From Brachionus plicatilis (Eukaryota; Rotifera; Eurotatoria; Ploima; Brachionidae), in NCBI GenBank assembly GCA_010279815.1, contig QEOQ01000207.1:1024490-1088489 (forward strand): 64,000 nucleotides of DNA, in the 5' to 3' direction. A model generated the notes under the pieces. That model did not search any database, had not been told where the DNA came from, and saw nothing but the letters and a program-made list of their open reading frames with translations. The position numbers and the translations under genes were made by a program. Below are positions 35,414-47,567 of this stretch, one piece after another (the stretch's first letter is position 1; the number at the start of each line of letters is the position of its first letter).

Positions 35414-37588
35414 GAAAATTGATTTTTAATTTTTTTTTTATTTTAAATTTTGTTTAAATATAAATGTTAAAATACAAATTTTAAATTATATTATTTATTT
35501 TTGAATTTTTGAATTTTCTAGATTGGATTTTTTTCACTTTAACACAAGAACGCCCGATGTTGTTTTTTTAGCTATGTTTTGATTAAAGTATTTGCTAATA
35601 AGCTTTTCTTAAAATGGTGTCTTCCAAAGTTTGCATTATGATATTAGAATTTTTTTGGAATAAAATGTTTATTAACTGTATGAGTTGTTTTATTGTAAAC
35701 CTTATCAGTATAAAAAATTCATTGGCAAAGAATATAGTTTTTATTCTGTCATTGAAGAATTTTTTGAATTTAATTATTAAAAATGGATTGATACTGAAAG
35801 ACTATCGTTTAAATATTTAAATTAAATTTACATAGTTTTCCTTTTTTTAAACCTATGTCAAATATTAACAGCATTGTGAAACGAGCTTTTTATAATTACA
35901 TAATTTACATCAACATTGATGAATAGAAAATTTTCTTGAAAAAATTAAATAAAAAAATTAGATCAAAATATTTTTTCTGAATTGTCTTTTTGCATTATAC
36001 TTTCTAAATTCTGAATGTAATAACTCGAGACTTACAATCAATTAAGTCTTATTTTAATATGGAATTATTTTTAGGGAAAAATAAAAAGATAATATTTTTG
36101 CAACTCTATGACTTATTAGCAGATTTGTTTAAAAGTCACAAGTCTTAAGTATTAGTGACCTTGACACAATAATAACAACCTCCAACGTCAAAAAATTCAT
36201 GAGTCAGGACTTAAATTTTTTATTTAAAGTATTTCACTCGGACTTTAATTTGGAACTTTTGAACAACTCTATTAACTATGTAAAATTCTATGGAATTGTT
36301 TTTATTTAAACAATTTTTATAAAAATTCTAAAGTAAAAAGAGAATTTTTCAAGATTATTACAAAAATCATGTTCAGAAAATTTTTTAGAAACAAAGACGA
36401 TATTTTAGAAACAAACAAAAAAAATTATTTTCTCTAATATTTTAGCAATAATTTTTGAAATTTTTTATTTTTTTATTCATTTATTATTTCAAAAATGATG
36501 CCAGATTTGGCGATGATAATGAAATTTTTTATTCAAAAAAGATAATTAAGAATTTGAAAATTTAACAACTTTTAAAATTCTTTAAAATCATATGAATTAA
36601 ATAAACTCAATGGCTCTTAATTATTTAGATATTGGTTATTTGAGCATAACTGATTTATGATCTAAATAACTAAAAATTTAAATTTAGATATTCAATTATT
36701 TAAAAATTAAATAAATAATTCGATCATACTAAATTTTTGATCGATATCCAATGACATAAAAATAAAAAAGAAGTTTTAAAATATCGAAAGATCATATTCA
36801 AATTAAATAAAACTGAGAATACAACATGTTTCTAAGTCTAATATTTGATATTATTTTTATTTTGTAATAAATCTTATCTCATCAAGATGCTTAAAATAAT
36901 TAATCATTGATATTTACCTTAAATATTTTTCAATAATTAAAATATTTGATCAAACATGATTATCTCTGAGGAATCTAAGTTTAACTTAATTTCTAGTTGA
37001 GTAATTTTAAAAATATTTTAGAGCAACGTGGGAAATTCAATAAACTATTATCAATTTAAAACAAAAGTATTTTTATGCTTAATTTAATATTCAAAAATTG
37101 TAATTAATTTTGTTTCGAACAATTGAATACCTATTGATTTTTTAATCACTTAACGCACTCGAGACCAATTTATACTGAATTTAAAGACCAATACACTTAT
37201 ATTTCTATTGATATCTTTAATCAATTCATGTTTAGATTTTTTAAGATGCCGATTTCCATAGGGAAAAAAGTTTAAAAGCCGAAAAGTCTCAGCACTAAAT
37301 TCCACTTTTTTAAATAAAAAGAAATTGTTTAATTATGTAATTAATTAAATCAGTATGTAAAATCTCTTTGAACTCTGTTTCATTAAGCTTAACTAATCTC
37401 CAGACATTCAATAAATACAATTTAAAAATAAAATTTAATTCTAAGAATTTTATTTACTGTTTGATTTGAAACAAAAAAATTTAAATCATCAAAAAAAAAT
37501 CTTTGCCGGAATTAATCTATTTACATCGAAAAAATCGAGATTTAAATTTAATAAATTAAATTTATTGAAAATTAAAACTCAATCAAAA
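35414..37588. other. Intergenic between convergent TMEM39 and Wnt
   Basis: AT-rich. A hAT-like MITE relic occupies part of it (see 36120). A 68-codon ATG frame at 35614-35820 has hydrophobic AT-driven composition and no similarity, and I do not call it. Confidence 0.45.
36120..36276. mobile_element. hAT-like MITE copy, diverged
   Basis: The left end cagatttgtttaaaagtcacaagtct at 36120 and the right end ggaacttttgaacaactct near 36255-36275 are inverted and match the family at 43504-43690. Target duplications are no longer evident. Confidence 0.6.
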
Positions 37589-39173
37589 TTAGTTACAAAA
37601 ATATTGAACAACTCTTTTTTTACATTTTTTGCATTTAACTGAACAACACCATTGAAATTGACAATCACAATCTTCTACAGTCTCAATAATTTTACTGTAG
37701 TATCCCCTTCCACAGCAAAGATAATTGCATGTCTGTAAATAAGACTCTTCCACAGTATTTGTCCCATTCATACTAAACCCATAAAAAACGTTTCTTTTAA
37801 TTTCGTTTGATTTTTTGATCACTTGACACATTCTTCCACTAGTTCCTAGGGTCATGTATTTTGGGTCTTTGCGGCAAAAATTGGGCGATTTATCCACATA
37901 AATTAGTTCGTCTTTGAGATTTTGTGCCTGCATTTTAGTTTTTAGATCAAGTGATCGCCTTGTGACTATCATTTTAAGCTTTTTGACGCGATTCTTAATC
38001 TCAACATCGCGAATCTGGGATGCAAAATTGTAGCGTTTGAACAACTCATCGCCAATAGCACGAAATTCTGGCATAACTTTCCAGCAAACTTTAACACTAC
38101 ATGATCCCGACACACCGTGACATTTACATACTTGTTTCATATTTTTTAAGATTGTCTATAAAAAATTAAAAAAAAAAAATAAATAAAAATTTATTTAAAA
38201 ATAATTTTTGCTTACTCTACGACCAACTTCATTGTTGTGTAAATTCATCAATTTATACTCTCTATTAATGTACACATTTTCTTTTCTGTCATTAGAGAGT
38301 CGAATGTGGCGCGATGTACCAGTTAACTCTTTGGCATCAACAAAATATTTGCTCAACTTATGGCCGTACAGAACATTGTCGGAACAGCCACCCCATGCAT
38401 ATCGACCAATATTTTGGTTCATTGGCGCGTCTGAACTCTTCAGTTCTCTATTACAGCTACATTTTTTAATCTCTCCACGGGAACAAGCTTTGGTAGCTTC
38501 GTACATCGCGGCAGCAGAGTTTATAGCATGAATAAATGCTGTTTCTCTGCTTCCTAAAAAAATTTTTATTTAGTATTTTTTTAAAAAATAAATTTAAAAA
38601 ATTTTTTTTTTTTACTTGTAAGAACCAAACGACCGAATACATTGTATCGGTTGAATATAGAACAATTCCATCTTTTAAATTTAAATTGATGTTGGCATTC
38701 TTGGATGGCTAGCTTGGCACCTCGCGCAAATATGTCAACAATTTTTTCGTTTTTAAGACACAATTGCCTCTGCACAGGTGAATTGAGAACTCTAAAGCTT
38801 TGACAGTATCGTCTCAGTCCTGTGTTGGAATGAAGGTTGTTTATTGTGAAAAGATTTTGAGTGTTTATATTATTATTGTCGATTTTCAAGCCGAGATACC
38901 TAATCGAAAACAAATAGGTTAGAAAAACCCGAGGCATTAGTCAAAACCAAAACCCATGCTTGTTTTCATCTAATCTGACATAATCCTTTTAAGGTTTTAT
39001 AAAAAACATTATCAAAACAATTTGTTAATCTGCTATGTTTTTTTTTATATCCACGATAAAGTGGATCCAAGCTTCGGATTAGTCTTGGCAAAATTAAGGT
39101 TTACTTACCACCAGTAGGCTTTGGCACAGTGAAACAAAAAACTAATTTGAATAAAATTTATTAAAAATTTCAT
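37589..39173 (-). CDS. Wnt: Secreted Wnt ligand, four exons
   Basis: Minus-strand exons 39173-39109, 38899-38616, 38553-38216 and 38155-37589 total 1254 nt (417 aa). The first 19 or so residues (MKFLINFIQISFLFHCAKA) are a signal peptide, and YWWYLG spans the exon 1/2 junction. Wnt hallmarks follow in order: the RYCQ region, RWNCS in exon 2, SRETAF at the exon 2/3 junction, WGGCSDN in exon 3, LHNNEVGRR crossing into exon 4, then CKCHGVSGSC with the acylated serine, LCCGRGY and the CQFQWCCSVKC..C C-terminal domain. The secreted, Porcupine-acylated ligand would signal through Frizzled. Subfamily is unresolved; details recall Wnt4, Wnt16 or WntA. An extra stretch of about 25 residues (near VIKKSNEIKRNVFYGFSMNG) separates GRMC from CNYLCCGRG, where most Wnts have about ten. 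Confidence 0.95.
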
Positions 39174-42100
39174 TTTTTATTTAATCTAAAATTCAAATAA
39201 AATTATATTTAATTTTTTTGAGGTAAAATAATTTACAAGACCTTAAATTCCTTCTTTTTTTTTAAATGTATGAACACTATTTTTCATTTTCTATTAATTT
39301 TTGAATTCGAAAAAAATTCATTTTATTCTTATTTAATTAAATTTTATAAGGTATGGTTACTACATTTGCAGAAGCTGGTCTAAGGTGATACAATTTACAT
39401 AACCCTATTGGTATTTAGAAAAAATGTATTTTTTCTCTAAACTGCTTAACTATTTTATTTTCAAAAAAATATGAATACTTTATTTATTTTTTATAAAATC
39501 TTATATTCGTATAAATTTAATTTGTTTTTAATTGTATAATAAAATTTTCAAAACTCAACAATTTTTTCTAAAATGATCAAAATTAATGCAAAAATAAATC
39601 TAAAGAGAAGAAGAAATTTAGGGATCTGGTTTTAAAGGTACAGAATCTGTTGGAAAAAAAAGAAAAATTTTGGCTCAAAAATTCACAAAGCCACATATGA
39701 AATGTTGAAAAAAAAGTATGAACACTATTTTAAACCGGTGTGGATAATAAAGTGAGATGACATAAAACTTAGATTTTATGTTGAGATTTACGAATTAGCA
39801 GAATGCCAACAAATTAAACATGAGTACGAAAAAATATTTTAATTAGTTAATTGAAAGCTATTTTCTAAATATAAAAAAATAGGGAAGAAATATTCTTTTT
39901 ATTTTTTATACAAGGAAAAAATAGGTGTACGGACCGCCCAAATTAATGCAGACCAATTGTTCGAAATCGAATAGATAAAGTTAATGCTATAATTGGTCTA
40001 ATTAACCTCAAGCTAATTAGCCAATGAAGATTTTTGGAATTGGTCAAGCTTGAAGATTATCATGTTTGAAAACGACTTATTCGTCGATATTCCAAACAGC
40101 TTTACGGTCAATGAAACCGTGTGTCGTTTTTATTAATTGTGTCTCCAGGACTTGTCTAAGTGGCTAAATCTCCAGCTTACCTGTTTAAAGCCGGATCGAA
40201 TTCTAGCCAAACCCGGTGTGCTAATGCCCATCTAATTGATTTGCTTCCGTGATTCGAAAGCAATTTAAATAGTTTATTCGTATACAAAATTGACTTATTT
40301 GCCATTAGTAGCCACGTTCAAGTCCATTGAAATTTCAACTCTTTGTTTTTTATTTTCTCTCAATTTTAAGATAAACTAATTAAAAATAAAAAATATGAAT
40401 TTTAGATGGGTTTATTTTGGCCAAGGGTAGACAGAAATTGTGTGTGTCAAATACTTGAAAGCTGAATTTTTTTTTATAGAGGTGATGAAAAAAATAATAT
40501 ATGTTTACTTTGTTAATTAGAATAATATTGAAGTCTTGGAGGAAAATAAACAAAATAAACCAGGAATGAGTCAATGAGGCGTTACTCAACATATTTTTTC
40601 TAGACTTTATTTTTGTTTAATTTTATAAATGAGGTGTGATTTTTAGTTCGATTTTGTCAGTTTTAATCAATCAATTCGGTACATTCAGAACATTCTTTTT
40701 GATCCATTTTATTTTTTTCTTTATTTAGAATTTTTTTGTGTATACAAAGTATAATCTATTTTAATGTATAAAGAAAAAAATTTTAACAACAAAAACGTGA
40801 AAAAAAATATCAAGTTTAAATATTTATTCAATAAATTAATTTTTTTCTATATGTAATTATTAAAAGATGCCTAGCTTTGGTCATTGTTGATCACCAACTA
40901 AAAAATAAAAAGTGGCCAAGCTAATTTGAATTTTATAGAATTGATTATAAAATTTTTTTTTAAAAATTAAAAACTGAATTCCAAAGATAGTTCTTGAAAT
41001 TAAAAATAAGCATTATGTTTTTAAAAACGCGTGAAAATTTGGTTTGCTCTGGAAATTAAAAATTAGTCTATATTTTATAAATTTAACTTTTTTAAATTTT
41101 AAAAATTACTTTACTAAAAAAATTTGAAAATGAAATTTTCGCAAAATTTTACTTTTTATGTAAAATTTTATTTAGACTTAAATAAAGTGCAAATGCTTAG
41201 CGATGTAATCAGTCGTCCTTAAAAATCATTTTAAAAAGTTAACAATTATTCAAAGATCTGTAGCGAATGAATTATATCAAGTTAATTAAATTTTTTTTAT
41301 TATTTAAACATTTTTTAAAATTTAGTTAAATCAGGAGTGAAAATAAGACGAAATACTACTTCAGACAGTCAAATGATTAAATCTGTAAAATTATTTACAG
41401 AATTTTTTTCAAATGTACAAAACTTTATCAGATAAATTTATTTTTGAAAGGTCTTTAATGCATTTACTTTGGAATTATTGTTGACCGACGAACGCAGGTG
41501 AAAGTACTAGCCGCAGTCTAAAATTATGAGAATTCAGCGTGGTCCAAGTCTTGTACGTCTTAGTCCCAGAAAGCCACCTGGGACTTGGACTAGCATTGGC
41601 GTTAATTAAAAAATTATATAAATAAATAAAATAAAGAATTTTCATTAATCATTTGACTTTAAGTTAAAAAATATTTTAATATTTCTTCTGTCCCAAACAC
41701 GGAAGCACAGAAAAATTATCATTTATGTTATATTATTTTTAAAAAAGAATTAAAAAAATATTTTCATTGAATATCTTTAATGAATTGGCGATGCATGACA
41801 AATATATTTATATACATACTTGTGTTATGCATATGAGAAAATATTTAAAAAATATTAAATTTATTTTAAAAATTTTTTAAATGGTGATTTTATGAAAAAG
41901 AGTAATTTTTTCACTTTTTAGAAGTTTCATTATTAAAATGCATTTTAGTTTTATTTTATAAGTGAAAAAAAAATGAAAAATATTCAAAAAGTAAGTATTA
42001 AATTGTTTTTTATAATCATCAATACTTCCGCTAGATTCACTAAATATAACTTGTATTGTTATACCAGAAGTAAGTCTCATCACAAAAAAGTATACCTGTA

Positions 42101-43229
42101 CAACAAATTTTGAAAATTCATAGTATTTAGAACTTATAGAATGACCGAATTATTATATTTTAACTGAGCAATTAAAAAATTTATTCTCAGACTTGACCAC
42201 TAGTCAAATGACTTCTAAAGTCGTAAATATAGAAACGCAAATCTTCCAGGTTATTAGACGAGATGATCAACTATTTTTGGCCAGTGGTGAAAGTCACTAG
42301 AGTGCATAAATGTCTAGTTCATTTATTTACTTATGTGTAATTTATGGAAGGCTTTCAGACCGTTTGAAATGAAATTTGGTGCTCCCATTAAGCTTCATGA
42401 TTAAAAAAACATACTAATACCAAATTATAACAGCTTTTAAAAATTAAAAAAATATTTTTTTAGACTTTAAATTCTAAGTGTAAAGTAAAATAAATTTGCA
42501 ATAATGCAGACAACTTAGTACCATATAATTAAAAGATACCTTTGATTAATTCGAAATCATAAAGACTTTAAAAAAAAAATTTAGTTTAAGTGACAAATTT
42601 TTATTAATTATAAAAAGAGTACGAAGGAAAATTAACTATTTTTATGTAATAACAACAATTCCTCTATCTTTTGATTTCAAACCAAAACAAGGCAAAAATA
42701 TTGCAATTTTTTCTGAAACATATCCCAGATAGATATTTAATTAATTTTTTTATTGTTTTTCTGTTACTCGAATCGATATACCGAAAAGAAGGACTTTGAT
42801 CCATTCTGAGCTGGTCGTGTTATGTTATTAAAATTATCAAAGATAAATAAACGAATTAATTAAATGATAGATATTCAAGTTTCTAAATAAAAAATAATTT
42901 TTAAAAATTTATTTTATTTATTTATTTACAAAAAACTTTTTATGTTGAATAAATATTTATTTCATTGTTTTTGGTCAATTAAAAATGAAAATGTCATTTA
43001 TTCTTTTCTATTGAATTTTTTTATTTACTAACTAAACTTTTTTAAATTTAGCTCTAAATACAATTACTTTTTTTTTTAAAGTTATTCAGTTAATTATTAT
43101 TCGATATTTTTTAATAGAATTGATTATTTAAAAAAAAAATTAATCCATAAAAACCATAAGCTTCTCAATTTCGTGTTCTATATTTTCCTGTCAAATGACA
43201 AATAAATAAATGAATTAAGTTAATTTTAT
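39174..43229. other. Long intergenic region with old repeats
   Basis: About 4 kb upstream of the Wnt gene. The word tatgaacactatttt occurs in direct orientation at about 39268 and 39717. A hairpin gtccaagtc...gacttggac with inner gtcccag/ctgggac lies at about 41542-41596. A segment near 40145-40210 has degenerate tRNA-like A and B boxes. The G+C-richer stretch 39920-40300 has no open frame. Wnt regulatory DNA could lie here. No gene is supported. Confidence 0.4.
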
Positions 43230-44484
43230 TTAATTTACGATTTCTTTTGCCAATGATTCAATTTTCAATTGCGCCAAGTCCATATTTGAAGGCAATCCTT
43301 GATATAAATTTAGTTTGGTCTTAACTTCTTGCAATTCACTTTGAATCGATTTCATTTTCTATAAAAGAAGAAATAAAAAACTGCCACAATTTATTTATTT
43401 ATTTATTTACTTGATATTCTGAAACAATGTTTTCATGAAACAAATTTTTGTCAATCGAATCATTATGAACCTATTATGAAATAAATAAAATTTAGCTAAA
43501 TATCAGAGTTGTTTAAAAGTCACAAGTCTCAAGTCAAGTCGAAGTCCAGGCTTTAAAAATTTTGAATACTGAAGAAGAAATTTATGCTAAAATTGCAACA
43601 AAATTCTGATATATGGCAAATCTATTGCATTAGACAACCCAAGAGTATATAAAATTTGGACTTTTTTTTGGGACTTTTAAACAAATCTGTTAAATATCAA
43701 CACTATAAAGATTTACTTTCATTTGTGCTATTTTAGACTTGTACTCCTCCATTTTTTTTTTCATAAATTGGATATCTATTTCCATCTTTCGCAAAGTTTC
43801 GTTATCTTGATCAAGCTGAGATTCGAAATGACGACAATCTCTTAAAAAAACCATTTAACCACCTACAATGACTTTACTTTTTTAAAAATACTTTAGTAGA
43901 ATTTCACGAAAAAGATTCAATTGAATGGTCTTTTCGTTTAAATCATTTGTTTGAGCATTATTTGAATAAAGCTTTTCTTCAATATCATGTTTTTTTGAAA
44001 TCAATTCGTTTAAAGTGATCATTAAGCTAAATTAAATTTAATTAAATTTTTAAAAAAATTGAGACCTTGTTTTTGATCAGAAAAAAAATCAGATTACCTT
44101 AGAAACTTAATAAAAAATTATTAATAATTAAAATGTTATTTTAGAGTTTTAATTTTTAAAGACTGTTGATCATCCTATTCAAAAATTTTCCAAAAAATAA
44201 TGATTTATTTTACTTTTCTTTATTTATGCTATCCAATTTCAATTCTTGCCCAATTGATACCAAAGCATTTATTGATTTTGTACAATTTTCCGAGGTAACC
44301 AAATCATTTTTGGTAAATCCGAACAATCTCAGAAGTGCCTGAGTTTTTTCAGCTAAAATAAAAATATGATAATAATATTTTGCAGCCTTTTTTTTAAAAT
44401 ACCCTCTTTGGCATAATATGATGACCAATATTTGTAATTTTTCAATTCCAAACTCTCAATTTCTTCTAATAAATTTTTATTCAT
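43230..44484 (-). CDS. HAUS1: HAUS1-like augmin subunit, six exons
   Basis: Minus-strand exons 44484-44403, 44352-44214, 44026-43892, 43840-43717, 43470-43411 and 43358-43230 total 669 nt (222 aa). Augmin recruits gamma-tubulin to spindle microtubules. The protein is largely coiled coil. Two blocks align with human HAUS1 (278 aa). The first, ALLRLFGFTKNDL...INALV, matches 'LLMESVNFSPANL...LNALV'. The C-terminal KTKLNLYQGLPSNMDLAQLK followed by IE matches 'KKLESYLDLMPNPSLAQVKIE'. The N-terminal 50-60 residues of vertebrate HAUS1 are missing. Only 109 nt separate this start from the upstream gene, so the protein is either truly shorter or has an unseen first exon. The fourth intron hosts a hAT-like MITE. 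Confidence 0.78.
43496..43698. mobile_element. hAT-like MITE with 8-bp target duplication, in HAUS1 intron
   Basis: The element 43504-43690 begins cagagttgtttaaaagtc and ends gacttttaaacaaatctg, 18-bp inverted ends with one mismatch. It is flanked by ctaaatat on the left and ttaaatat on the right, an 8-bp target duplication with one mismatch. The 8-bp duplication and CAGAG terminus fit the hAT superfamily. It has no ORF and lies wholly between splice sites. Confidence 0.75.
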
Positions 44485-44598
44485 TTTCAAAATTGGTAAT
44501 AAAGCTCAAATTTAGAATTGAATTGAATTAAATTTTTTAGGAAATAAAGCAGTTTTATTTTTAGTCTTAAGAAAAACAATTTTTTTTCAAATTTTATT
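44485..44598 (-). promoter_or_regulatory. Compact HAUS1/GTPBP3 intergenic spacer
   Basis: Only 109 nt lie between the GTPBP3 stop and the HAUS1 ATG. An AATAAA overlaps the GTPBP3 stop codon (44593-44598, minus strand). A pyrimidine tract ending in cttaag follows within about 35 nt and could serve as a splice acceptor for the downstream gene. Confidence 0.4.
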
Positions 44599-46385
44599 TT
44601 CCGATGCAAAAGTCTTTAAAAATTACATCCAAAATTTGTTCAGTGCTAACATGTCCAGTAATAGTGCCCAGCCAGCGAACAGCCAGTCTGAGTTCTTCAG
44701 CAGCCAAGGCTAAATCGTCTTCGTTGTGTCTCTTTTCTAAATAATTTTCCAAAGAAACAATACATTTTGTGAGCATGTCCCGGTGACGTTGTTGGGTCAA
44801 AGAAGGTTGTTCGGAGACATCATTTGTGCATCTTTATTTTTGAAAAATTAAAAAAAATATTTAAAAATAGAAAATTTATTTACAAAAGTGATAATTTGTC
44901 CTTCAGTTGGCCCAAAAGTTCGCTAATATCATTTTCTTGCTCATCCAGACACGATATTTTATTCAATGACACTTTAAATTCACATTTTTCCGAATTAATT
45001 CTATTTTCTAAATCATCAATTTGTGATTGCTTGATCAAATCTTTTTTATTCAACGATACAACTATTTCTTTTCCAGACAACCATTTTTCAATATCGGATT
45101 CTTTTTTTTCAAAATGTTTAAGAAAAACTGAAAATTTTTCATTCAAATGTTCATTTAGGAAATTTGAGAATCCTTTATTCAAAATATCATTATAAAATTT
45201 ATTCAAATCAATGACCACTATGATCACATCTGAGGACTCGATACTTAAAATAAAATTTTGAATTAAGAATTAACAAAATTCATAAAAAATAAATATTTAA
45301 CTTGCTAAAAGCCCTCATGACTCCTTCTATTTCAACTAAATCACTGGTTTCTCTGAGACCAGCGGTATCAACAAGAATGATCGGATACCCAGCAATGTTA
45401 ATTGCGCTCTCAATTACATCTCGAGTTGTTCCCGGTATTGGAGAAACAATTGCCGCTCGGCGCCTGCCTGAAATAAAAAACATTTTTTAAATTCTCCCTG
45501 AAAAAATTATAAAAAATACAAATAGCATTTAAAAGACTGGATTTTCCGGCATTTGGTTGACCAACAATTGCCACACGCACCCCTGATCTAAGTCTTTCCC
45601 CACGTCTGTTATCATTCAAATGAGATCTGATGGATTCTATTAATTCTCTTACAATTTGTTCTCCTTCATCTAAAACATTGTCCTCTACATTTTCCTCTTC
45701 GTTAAAATCAATGTAGGCTTCGACATTTGCCAGAGATTTTATAATTTTTTCACGCCATTCCTTGTAAATCTTGCTCAAATTGCCTTCCATTTGAGAGAGA
45801 GCCTGTTTACGCTGCATCTCAGTTTCGGCATTGACCAAATCAGCTAGACCTTCGATTTCTACCAAATCCATTTGACCATTTAAAAATGCTCTTAATAAAA
45901 CAAAAAAATATTTTTTTTATCTGCATTGATTTTAAAAATTTAGGATTTAAAAAAAAAAAAATTTTTAAAGTTTACCTTCGTGCAAATTCACCGGGTTCGG
46001 CGTAACGCAGGTCGTCAAAAGTGGACAAAGCATTTAGCAAGCTTGATATAATTGCCGGTCCACCATGAACATGAAACTCACATACGTCTTCACCAGTAAA
46101 ACTTTTTGGCTCTTTGAACCAAACAATTAAGCTTTTGTCAATTTTTTCATTGGTAATCGGATGCCAAATGTCTCTGAGATACATTTTGCGTGGCTCATAC
46201 AAATTTTTAGAATGCTTGGTCAACCTCAATAGAACTTCGTGAGTGCTCTTGCCACTTACACGTACCACGGCAACTCCACATTTTTGGTTCAATCCAGAAG
46301 CCAAAGCAAAAATTGTTGACGAACTTTGACGAAAAAAAAATTTGAACACATTTTGATGCAAATTTTTGTATACAAAATTAAACAT
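44594..46385 (-). CDS. GTPBP3: GTPBP3/MnmE mitochondrial tRNA-modification GTPase, five exons
   Basis: Minus-strand exons 46385-45976, 45890-45520, 45467-45302, 45243-44884 and 44831-44594 total 1545 nt (514 aa; human about 492). With MTO1/MnmG it makes the taurinomethyl modification of wobble U34 in mitochondrial tRNAs. The N-terminus ([20 protein letters not shown]) is basic and amphipathic, as in mitochondrial presequences. The tetrahydrofolate-binding N-domain contains [26 protein letters not shown] and [17 protein letters not shown]. The GTPase domain shows P-loop GQPNAGKSS, switch TTRD, DTAG and NKKD. The C-terminus has the diagnostic FCIGK with the catalytic-loop Cys. All family motifs are intact. 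It is flanked closely by ALAD upstream and HAUS1 downstream on the same strand. Confidence 0.96.
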
Positions 46386-46523
46386 ATTTCTTAAAAAAAA
46401 AATATAATTCAGTTTCTTTTTTTTTCAAATTATTGCCAAGTCGGTTCGATTCAACTAAAAATAATTTTTTTTTCAAGATTTAAAAAAAAATTTGTTTTAA
46501 ATTTTTTTTTATTGAATAAAATT
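46386..46523 (-). promoter_or_regulatory. Compact ALAD/GTPBP3 intergenic spacer
   Basis: 138 nt on the minus strand. It has AATAAA (46508-46513) soon after the ALAD stop and two pyrimidine-rich AG sites. The second is a run of T ending in aag, just 4 nt before the GTPBP3 ATG. The arrangement resembles polyadenylation and trans-splice signals between genes of a polycistron. Confidence 0.45.
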
Positions 46524-47567
46524 TTAATTTAAATTGAATTTATTTTCTTTAATCCATTTGAGAATTAGCGGGGTATAGTATGAGATGATGATATCGGCAC
46601 CAGCTCGCCTAAAACTATGAATTATCTCAATCAAAATCATCCTCAAGTCAAAAGCGTTGGCTTTCGCGCCATGCCATATCATAGCATACTCACCGGATAC
46701 ATGATAAACAGCCAGAGGGTGATGAGGAAATTCTCTTTTAAGCTCTTTTACAATATCCAAATAGCTCATACATGGCTTGACCATGAGTATATCAGCACCT
46801 TCTTCCACATCCCTTTCCGAAGCCCTGATGGCAAGACCTGTTGATCCAGACGGCAATTGGTAGCAACGTCTGTCGCCAAAAGCTGGGGCAGATTTTGCCG
46901 CATCCCTAAATGGACCATAAAACGCACTAGAAAATTTAGTGCTATAGCTCATTACAGACACTGAGTTTAGCATATTATTCTCTCTCAAAATATTCCTAAT
47001 GGCATCTATTCGACCGTCCATCATGTCTGAAGGGGCAACCACATCGGCTCCTGCCTTTGCAAACGCAAGAGCTACCTGAGCGATTCTCTCAACACTTTTT
47101 TCTCTATTTAAACAAGAATCTATGGAAGCATTTTTGGTTTTATTAAATACTCCACAATGGCCATGAACGGTGTAAGCACAAAGGCAGACGTCACAGGCTA
47201 TTAACAGCTCCGGGAACCATTCTTTTAATTTAGGAATTGCTCGAATAACTGAACTGCTTTCATTGTCAGCAAAAGAGCCAATTTCATCTTTTAAGGAATC
47301 GCTCTCAATTACACCAAAAAGAAGTACACAGGTTAAACCATCGTTCACCATAGGTTCAAGATAATTTTTGAGTTTGCTCAGACCTAGGCGATATATGTTG
47401 GGCAATGACGGAATTTCTTCATAAGCATCGTCGTTTTCGTGTAAAAAAAGTGGATAAATGAAGTTTGAAGCTTCGACCAAGATGTTTGTAGACTGCCATT
47501 TTCGCAAGGTCTTGTGGAAATATCCACTTTGTAATACATGGTTTGAGTTAAAATTTTGACTGTTCAT
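46524..47567 (-). CDS. ALAD: Delta-aminolevulinic acid dehydratase (porphobilinogen synthase)
   Basis: An intronless 347-aa cytosolic enzyme that condenses two 5-aminolevulinate molecules to porphobilinogen in haem synthesis. The zinc-binding cysteines 128, 130 and 138 are in [14 protein letters not shown]. The two Schiff-base lysines are present: K211 in [17 protein letters not shown] and K264 in [10 protein letters not shown]. Active-site and substrate contacts [19 protein letters not shown] and VSGEYAMI are also present. The length is close to the human enzyme (330 aa). One oddity is Cys266 right after K264-Pro, where most homologues have Gly (VKPGMPYLD). A functional zinc-dependent enzyme is expected. 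Confidence 0.97.
   Translation of the reverse strand: MNSQNFNSNHVLQSGYFHKTLRKWQSTNILVEASNFIYPLFLHENDDAYEEIPSLPNIYRLGLSKLKNYLEPMVNDGLTCVLLFGVIESDSLKDEIGSFADNESSSVIRAIPKLKEWFPELLIACDVCLCAYTVHGHCGVFNKTKNASIDSCLNREKSVERIAQVALAFAKAGADVVAPSDMMDGRIDAIRNILRENNMLNSVSVMSYSTKFSSAFYGPFRDAAKSAPAFGDRRCYQLPSGSTGLAIRASERDVEEGADILMVKPCMSYLDIVKELKREFPHHPLAVYHVSGEYAMIWHGAKANAFDLRMILIEIIHSFRRAGADIIISYYTPLILKWIKENKFNLN

Noticed and set aside
35614..35820. 68-codon ATG frame after TMEM39
   Set aside because: Hydrophobic AT-rich composition, no conserved motif and no upstream signal; probably chance.
39268..39731. Direct repeat tatgaacactatttt suggesting a Tc1/mariner relic
   Set aside because: Only a 15-bp word in direct, not inverted, orientation; no transposase frame could be read between.
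40145..40210. tRNA- or SINE-like segment with A- and B-box resemblance
   Set aside because: Boxes are degenerate, stems do not pair and no second copy was seen in the window.
41542..41596. Hairpin gtccaagtc/gacttggac
   Set aside because: Short and interrupted; no sign of element ends or RNA gene features.
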